A stretch of 64,000 nucleotides of DNA from Halictus rubicundus (lineage: Eukaryota > Arthropoda > Insecta > Hymenoptera > Halictidae). This document shows positions 58,303 through 64,000 of the stretch, in pieces (the first letter of the stretch is position 1; the number at the start of each line of letters is the position of its first letter). A model generated the notes under the pieces. It was not told the DNA's origin. It saw only the letters and a list, made by a program, of their open reading frames with translations, and ran no database searches. Both the position numbers and the translations under genes were made by a program. The stretch is from contig NC_135163.1 in the NCBI RefSeq assembly GCF_050948215.1, forward strand, positions 1,736,001 through 1,800,000, in the 5' to 3' direction.

Positions 58303-59358
58303 TTAATACACTTGGTAACCCTCGTCGCTTTCTTCATAGTTATCTATTGCCACCTCTATAAGTATGTGCTTTGGTATCTCGGAACCCCTGACTTTAATGG
58401 TGTAACAAACATTCTCTATTTTATAAAGACTCTGCTTGAGAGTGGACAGTTTCCTGTTCATTTCTTTATTAGAGATGTGCGTACAGCCAAGGAATCCTGT
58501 GTACATATTTCTGACAAAGGTGCACATTTGATAGCAACTAGCAGTGTTCTGCGTTAAGTTGTTGATACATCTACGCATAAGTTCACCGGTTAGATCTGCG
58601 ATTCCCAAGATGTATTCGTATGGAGTGACCAAAGTATTTATCGTTTTCACTTCGGATTGATCTGGGACTGTGTAAGTAATCATTTTCTCCAATTCTATCC
58701 AGCCTTCCAAATGATTTCTGTGCAAGTAATGATAGAAAGTAAATGCTTCTATATATTCTTCTAAACTGTTGCGATAAGCTTTCAAGTATTGATACGCATC
58801 CTCGTTCTCCAATTCCAGCGCGATTCGTTTAAATTGATTCTGTGCAACATTTTGCAGTCTTGTTTTCGCCTCTTGTAATACGCTGTCTTGTTTGCTTTCT
58901 TTATCTATACTGTGTAAAAGAAAGATAATTCTTTTGCTCTCTATAGCGATGTCTCTGCCAATTTTGAGGATTCTCTCGAACCGATCGTGTTTGTCATCTA
59001 ACTCGGCAGCATAGACACGAAATTGTTGCACGACCAAACTGTCCTCGTCTAGATTCTTCAACACCTCTTTTCCTTTATCGCCAATATTGATCTTCTTACC
59101 ATAGTGATTCTTTCTGCCTGCTTAGATTCCACCATAAAACGAGAAAGTGAAAGTTATAATGTCTTTTTTGGATATGTTTTCAGCTAATGATACTCGACAC
59201 GATTATTTACTATCGTTCTTGTTTACTTTGATAAACGGCTTTTCAGCAAGTAGCCGCATAGATTTAACGCATTCATTAACTTATAAGTAAAGAAACAATT
59301 ACAACGTGTGTATAGAATACTTTTGAATTTCATTAAATATACCTTTGGAATGAGACAT
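58303..59358 (-). CDS. TSNAX: Translin-associated protein X (TSNAX / Trax), two exons
   Basis: Exon 1 is 59358-59343 (MSHSK plus one base) and exon 2 is 59120-58303, giving 277 aa; the human protein is 290. With translin, Trax forms C3PO, the RNase that removes the siRNA passenger strand in RISC loading and also processes tRNA leaders. The predicted protein is largely helical. Seen: a lysine/glycine-rich start, HDRFERILKIGRDIAIESKR (helix 1 of the family), LEEYIEAFTFYHYL and GIADLTGELMRRC. The last two carry the acidic residues that correspond to the catalytic Glu/Glu/Asp set of Trax. The acceptor of exon 2 is an AAGCAG tandem, allowing isoforms differing by one residue. The start codons of TSNAX and ADCK2 are 820 bp apart, head to head. 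Confidence 0.95.
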
Positions 59359-60178
59359 TGTGATTACTATATTCACTACAATAATATTATCAGTCTGTCC
59401 TGTCTAGTTTGACATCCGCAAATATGAAAAGTCAACAATGCCGTTGGAGTATTAGCAGCACCCTCTAATTTATCCTGACGTAACTTGTATAATGGTAAAG
59501 CCGCTTTATTAGATTTCTATTTTATCGAACTATGGTATTTCGAGATCGAATCTTTCTGCCGGAATTTAATACCTTCTCCACCTAGCGGTATATTTTGAAT
59601 TAATTGGTAAAGATATTTGGCTAACAGTTTCAGCCTTTTTCCGCTACCTGTAATGGCGCTAAATTTAGATTTTAATGAAACAGATGATTCTTGCCGATAT
59701 TTCCATTGTATCTTACGACCATGGCGGCACGAATCATTAGTGACTTGCATAAAAATACACAACATTGTCGCGTACGAGAGACCTCCTTTTTTGGCCATTG
59801 ACAGTCAGCTCGACACAGTCAACGGGTAATTACTGGAATCGTCAGCGTTCAAAAGGTAGCTATGTTTTCACGAACATGAAAATACATCCTGAGAATTCAT
59901 CGAACAAAAGAAAGGAGAATCGATTCTTGAAAATTCTCCTTCAATCTGAATGAAATTGAAAAATACAAGGCCATCATAGCCATTCAAAGAATTATGGTGC
60001 ATTGAGTGGAAAGGTCCCGTACAGCTTGTTCTGTAACTACATATCGGAATTCCCTCGGAATTCACGATGAATCGGTCTACGCTACTAAACGTTGAACCGT
60101 ATTTGAGTGCCCAGTGCGAGCCTAATTAATGGAGGCCTTTTGAAAATTCTCGTTTGTCTGTATGTACGAGAACCAGCG
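59359..60178. promoter_or_regulatory. Divergent promoter region of TSNAX and ADCK2
   Basis: The 820-bp gap between the two start codons. No TATA box is evident. It includes a 93-codon minus frame listed separately; if that is a real gene, the layout is not a simple bidirectional promoter. Confidence 0.45.
59517..59798 (-). CDS. Possible small protein gene, 93 aa
   Basis: The ATG at 59798 (GTCAATGGCC) opens MAKKGGLSYATMLCIF, followed by a basic middle (RHGRKIQWKYRQ) and a lysine-rich helical C-terminus (GSGKRLKLLAKYLYQLIQ). Composition is balanced and protein-like, with no simple repeats, and the start context is reasonable. It lies upstream of TSNAX on the same strand, 158 bp from the TSNAX ATG. 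I do not recognise a family. The N-terminus could be a weak mitochondrial targeting sequence. Chance opening remains possible at this length. Confidence 0.3.
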   Translation of the reverse strand: MAKKGGLSYATMLCIFMQVTNDSCRHGRKIQWKYRQESSVSLKSKFSAITGSGKRLKLLAKYLYQLIQNIPLGGEGIKFRQKDSISKYHSSIK

Positions 60179-63100
60179 ATGGGATCTCGTTTGAACTTCT
60201 CGAGAGTGATCCACGCGATGAGACGCGTTTGGATTCGACGGGAAAATTGTCGATTGATGGAACCGAATCGCGAATACGTGGACACGATTCGATTTTGGCA
60301 CGCTAGCGCGATGAGACGGATCAATAGCGAGGGCTCGAAGCGGATCGTCAAAGCTGTTCTGATCCTCTCCTACGAGCCCGATCGACGCTCGCTGTTTCGC
60401 GAGAACGAGTCGTTCGTGGAGACGGCCACAGATCAGGACAATTTCTTTGCTGGAATTCGGAACGCTGTCTTAATCGCGGCAAGAGTATTCGTGATAGGAT
60501 CTGTCGCTGTTGGGCTGACCGTCGCTTATTTGGTCACGCGTGTCTGCATGCGACACGCGTTCCCGAGCATTCTTCTGAAAAGTAACGACAGAACGTCCTT
60601 CCTCGTTCGAAATGAATTTATTAACACGTTGATTGCCGCGGCGGTCGCCAGTGACCGTTGACTTACTTAAAAATCATTGTCGTAACTAGACTGCAGACTT
60701 TATGCATTTACGATGAAAACGAGTAGCTGCAATTTAAAGCAGGAGACAGTTTAAAAGAATCGGGCCCGGTCTTAGTAGATTCGAGATAAGGTAGAGTCAC
60801 TACATTACCGTCAATAAATGGTTTCACGTGCCTCAAGTTTTTGTCCTTATATGAGAATATTTTCTCGCTGGTAAAGGGCTCATTCGAAAGAGGAAGGTTC
60901 AATCTAATGCGCGCTGGTCAGGAGCTGCCGAGATTATGCAGATATTTGGTAATATAAGCGTTAGAAGTAGGCCAAAAATTGCCGATGCGCATGCCGTGGA
61001 ATCCTAGCATTTTTATGCCATTGGATGAGGTTTCTGGATGAAATCGAGAGCAGCGCGCACTAGAAAATATCTCCAGCTACAAATAGAGCTATATTTTGTC
61101 TTGATTCTCTGCGAAATAAAGCGAAAAACTTGAAGCACGTTTCAAGTTTAGTCACAGACTTAAGACACGTCGGATCAAGACCAAGACGGATCTTAAGTCT
61201 GTGTCTGAAGGGTGTGAATGGAAATTATTAATTAAAAAGTCACTAGACTATCCCGGGCCCTTAAGTCTCACTGAAAATTCACTCGCGGCGATCGACGAGT
61301 TAATCGCTTTACGCTAAACACGTTCGAACTTCTGTACAGGTATCGAGTTTCTCGGACCAATTTTCATAAAGTTCGGCCAGTGGGCGTCCACGCGGAAAGA
61401 TATGTTCCCCGAAGATATCTGTTGCACGCTAGCGCAACTACAGCGCACCGTTTCGCCGCATTCCTGGTTCTACACGAAGCAGATGCTGAAGTCGATCTAC
61501 GGCTCGCGTTGGAGGGAAATATTCGTCAAGTTCGAGAACAAAGCGCCAATCGGATCCGGATGTTGCGCTCAGGTAGAACGACGCGACGAGGGCAAAGAAA
61601 CGCGTCGTTTGTTCGTCTAATCGTCTCGTCTCTGGCCGATAGGTGTACAAGGCGTGGGTAGATTTGAACGCTCGCGTCGAGGCAGCGCAAAACCCACGAG
61701 TATCAACGTTCGTTCAAAGTAAATTAGAAAGTTTTGCTGTCGTAAGGTAAACCGACCGATCGACCGACCGACAGACGAATCGTACGTTGTACCTACATGT
61801 CTGCGGATCAACAGACGAACCGAAACGAATGGTAGATGCGATCGTTGCGCGGTTCCCGAGAGTTTTTCATTCACCGAATCTTTTTACAGTTGCCGAATAC
61901 TTGAAGCTCGGATCGTTGCTCGAGCTGCTCGGTAAATACGACGACACAGTAGAAACATGATCTCGCTCGAGGGAAATTGTAGGGAACGTGTACACGAATT
62001 TCAGATGGAACGGCGAACCACGAGGTCGACGGAGAAGCTGGAATTCAGCATGGAAAATTGCAGCCGGTGGCGGTTAAGATTCTACACCCTGGAATCAAGG
62101 ATCAGCTGAGGTGCGATATCGCGGCGTCGCGATGGTAACGCGATCTAATCGATCATTTCCACTTTCTTCGTGTCAGACGAGATCTGTGCATCATGAGAGG
62201 AGTTTGCAAATGGGCGACTTACGTCGTGCCGGAGTTCTACTGGCTCAGCCTGACCGACTGCATCGACGAGTTCTCGCAAATCATGGAAAACCAAGTGATC
62301 CCTTAAACCCGCTTTCGTTAGGACTACTATAGTCGTCGTAGTAATCTCTGTTTGTCTTTGCTATCCGTGTTGGTTGAAGGTCGACATGAACCGGGAAGCC
62401 AGGAACCTAATGAAATTTTCGGCGAACTTCTCCGAGAAGAAGAACGTCGTTTTCCCGCGACCTTTCGCGAATTTTACGCAGCGCGAAATACTCGTCGAGA
62501 GTTTTCACGAGGGCTCCTCCATCTTGGAGTACCTGGAATACGAAGACAACAGGTTTCAAGAGAAGCTGGCGAAGATTGGAATCAAAACGATCCTAAAGAT
62601 GGTTATATGTAGATCTTTGGGCTGCACGAAAACGTGAACGTAAACATAAACGAAAACGGTCGATCGTCGGTTTCAGGTGTTTAGGGACAATTTTATACAC
62701 TGCGACTTGCATCCTGGCAACATCTTGGTCGAGACGGATAAAGAGTCAACCGAAGGATCGCTATCGTGGCTTTGGAGGCTTGTCGATCGCAATTACTGGA
62801 CGATCTATCCGCGCTTGATCATACTTGATTGCGGTTTGGTGGTGTCGTTGAACGCTCGATGTCAGCGGAATCTCAGAGACGTGTTTCGCTCCGTACTGAT
62901 GGGTAACGTAAGTACGTACTCGATCACCATTGGACTGCGGATTTTATGCATTCATACTAAAAGTGAGTATGTGCAATTTCAATGGCTTCAGCTTACTAGA
63001 CTGATTCGAGAAAGAGAGAAATTTCTGTTTGGCTCCTGTTCACTGTACTCGATGCAAAGAATGTTGATTTTGCAAAAATATCCACAGTCCAGTCATCGTC

Positions 63101-63652
63101 TACCTCCTTGCCGATTCTTCGATCGCCGATCGGTTCGAGTCGATCGAACCGCGAGAAACGGGCTACGCCTAGCGTTATCGATTATGTTTGCAGGGTGAAC
63201 TGGCGGCGGAATACATTCTCGAGCACAGTTCGGAAAAGTGTCCGGATCCGGAGGGTTTCAAAACCACGCTGCGAAGGATCGTCGACACTCACTTGAACAG
63301 CAAGGCAAACGTAATCGGAAAAAAGAACAAGCAAACACGATATAACGCTTATCGCTACGGTCTGTTTTTCCGAAGGGAGAGGTCCGAGATTCCTTCGGGT
63401 CTCTTCTTTCGAAAAACCGCATACAATATCTGAACTATATCGATTCAGGTGAACGTGACCACGGTTATGAGCGAATTATTCTCGGCAATGATTCGACACA
63501 GAGTGAAGCAAGACGGATCGTTCAGCAGCGTGATCCTGAGCTTGGCGATGATCGAGGGTCTCGGACGTAGCCTGTATCCGAAGATCGACATCTTCGCGGA
63601 AGTTCTGCCGTTCGTTTTCACCGGTATCCCCGTGTACGACGAATCCGAGTAA
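60179..63652 (+). CDS. ADCK2: aarF domain-containing kinase 2 (ADCK2), ten exons
   Basis: Exons 60179-60650, 61340-61572, 61643-61718, 61890-61931, 62005-62110, 62177-62294, 62380-62601, 62677-62907, 63194-63310 and 63449-63652 join with consistent phases to 606 aa; human ADCK2 is 626. It is a mitochondrial UbiB/COQ8-type atypical kinase linked to lipid and coenzyme Q metabolism. The ATG at 60179 opens an Arg-rich, acid-poor leader (MGSRLNFSRVIHAMRRVWIR), a typical mitochondrial presequence; a hydrophobic segment follows at about 105-130. Kinase motifs: KFGQWAST (the KxGQ signature), PIGSGCCAQVYKA (nucleotide loop), VAVKILHP (catalytic Lys), VESFHEGSS, HCDLHPGNIL (catalytic loop) and IILDCGLV (DFG equivalent, Cys for Phe). 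The exon 3 donor at 61719 is set by phase; stronger-looking GTs at 61737-61745 would break the frame. Intron 1 carries a DNA repeat and intron 8 a MITE. Confidence 0.94.
60689..60715. repeat. Single end of a GACTGCGG-family MITE
   Basis: GACTGCAGACTTTATGCATTTACG after TA matches the family left end; the partner end is missing, perhaps replaced by the repeat that begins at 60762. Confidence 0.45.
60762..61260. mobile_element. Interspersed DNA repeat, copy 2, in ADCK2 intron 1
   Basis: Ends GGGCCCGGTCTTAGTAG and the inverse-like CTAGACTATCCCGGGCCC. It is homologous along its length to 29882-30673 but lacks that copy's 261-bp MITE. An internal hairpin runs from GACTTAAG (61157) to CTTAAGTC (61199). 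It has no coding capacity. Confidence 0.83.
62933..63089. mobile_element. GACTGCGG-family MITE in ADCK2 intron 8
   Basis: The left end GACTGCGGATTTTATGCATTC and inverted right end GCAAAAATATCCACAGTC. The flanks are no longer a clear TA pair. It is 157 bp, wholly inside the intron 62908-63193. Confidence 0.7.
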
Positions 63653-64000
63653 CAGTACATAAAAGAAGTGCGCACAGGGAGACACGGTTCTTTCGATCGA
63701 GAGAAATTACAATTCGCCGCTCGAATCGAACAGTCGATGTACGTATCTCCGTTCGCGAAGTCACTCCCGCGGGACTCGTCTCGTTTCAGGAAGTACACGT
63801 TCGGACGAATCGAGTCGCGCCGAGCCGAGCCGAGCCGAGGAAATTCCTGATTTAATGGCATAACGTTAAACGAGTTCCGAGGAGGATTCCAATTTTAAAA
63901 CAGACCACAGAAACGTGTAATCGCCGCGGACAGAATTCCGGCGAGCGACCAGTTATCCGTGATCGCTTCCTGGTTGGTCAACGTTGGCCGATCATCTTCG
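63653..64000. other. Downstream of ADCK2
   Basis: Probable 3' UTR and flank of ADCK2. GC-rich with a short GCCGA repeat at about 63818-63838. No gene recognised before the window ends. Confidence 0.45.

Noticed and set aside
61719..61746. Extending ADCK2 exon 3 to the GTAAGG or GTAAAC donor
   Set aside because: Both break the frame with exon 4; the GTAAAT donor at 61719 gives the correct phase and the continuous family sequence before the nucleotide-binding lysine region.
1..64000. CRISPR arrays, operons, bacterial-type promoters, rRNA or tRNA genes
   Set aside because: The DNA is animal nuclear sequence; no regularly spaced repeats of that kind and no cloverleaf or rRNA sequence was recognised by eye, though a tRNA could be missed without a covariance-model scan.

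Overview
The window is animal nuclear DNA, almost certainly from an insect. The genes have GT-AG introns, several are conserved across animals, and the repeats are insect-type DNA transposons (Tc1/mariner, DD41D mariner, hAT-like, TTAA-flanked). The many CpG-rich stretches and the mariner load fit a hymenopteran (bee, ant or wasp), but that is inference. The sequence alternates between AT-rich repeat-laden stretches and GC-richer islands.

Layout. 1-23 kb holds no gene I can name; it looks like intron or intergenic DNA filled with transposons and microsatellites: a Tc1-like element (2188-3755), a DD41D mariner (12213-13683) nested in older TTAA-flanked sequence, a 1.36-kb non-coding hAT/P-like element (13963-15324) and several MITEs. 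At 23075-23321 (+) is the terminal exon of an unrecognised coiled-coil protein whose upstream exons I cannot find. TMEM192 (three exons, -) lies at 26333-27310. An unrecognised seven-exon gene (+, 29509-35606, about 606 aa, all splice phases consistent) follows; its last intron is almost filled by a mariner that itself carries a probable solo LTR. Two InaF-motif membrane-protein genes lie in tandem at 36127-36987 and 40584-41616 (+).

42-64 kb is the dense conserved part: UTP25 (-, intronless, 42388-44664), WDR20 (+, 47049-50530 with an alternative last exon at 52808-52879), APLF (+, 56245-57898, six exons), TSNAX/Trax (-, 58303-59358, two exons) and ADCK2 (+, 60179-63652, ten exons). UTP25 and WDR20 diverge, APLF and TSNAX converge, TSNAX and ADCK2 diverge, and InaF-2 and UTP25 converge on a shared back-to-back poly(A) signal pair at 42236-42250.

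These genes do not form a pathway. They serve ribosome assembly (UTP25), deubiquitinase control (WDR20), DNA-break repair (APLF), small-RNA/RNA processing (TSNAX), a mitochondrial atypical kinase (ADCK2), lysosomal membrane (TMEM192) and probable channel/membrane accessory functions (InaF). The most unusual non-genic signal is a set of short element families recurring through the whole window: one with GACTGCGG inverted ends (at least eight complete copies, three of them in introns of WDR20, ADCK2 and InaF-2) and TTAA-bounded elements, several with perfect or near-perfect palindromes near their ends.
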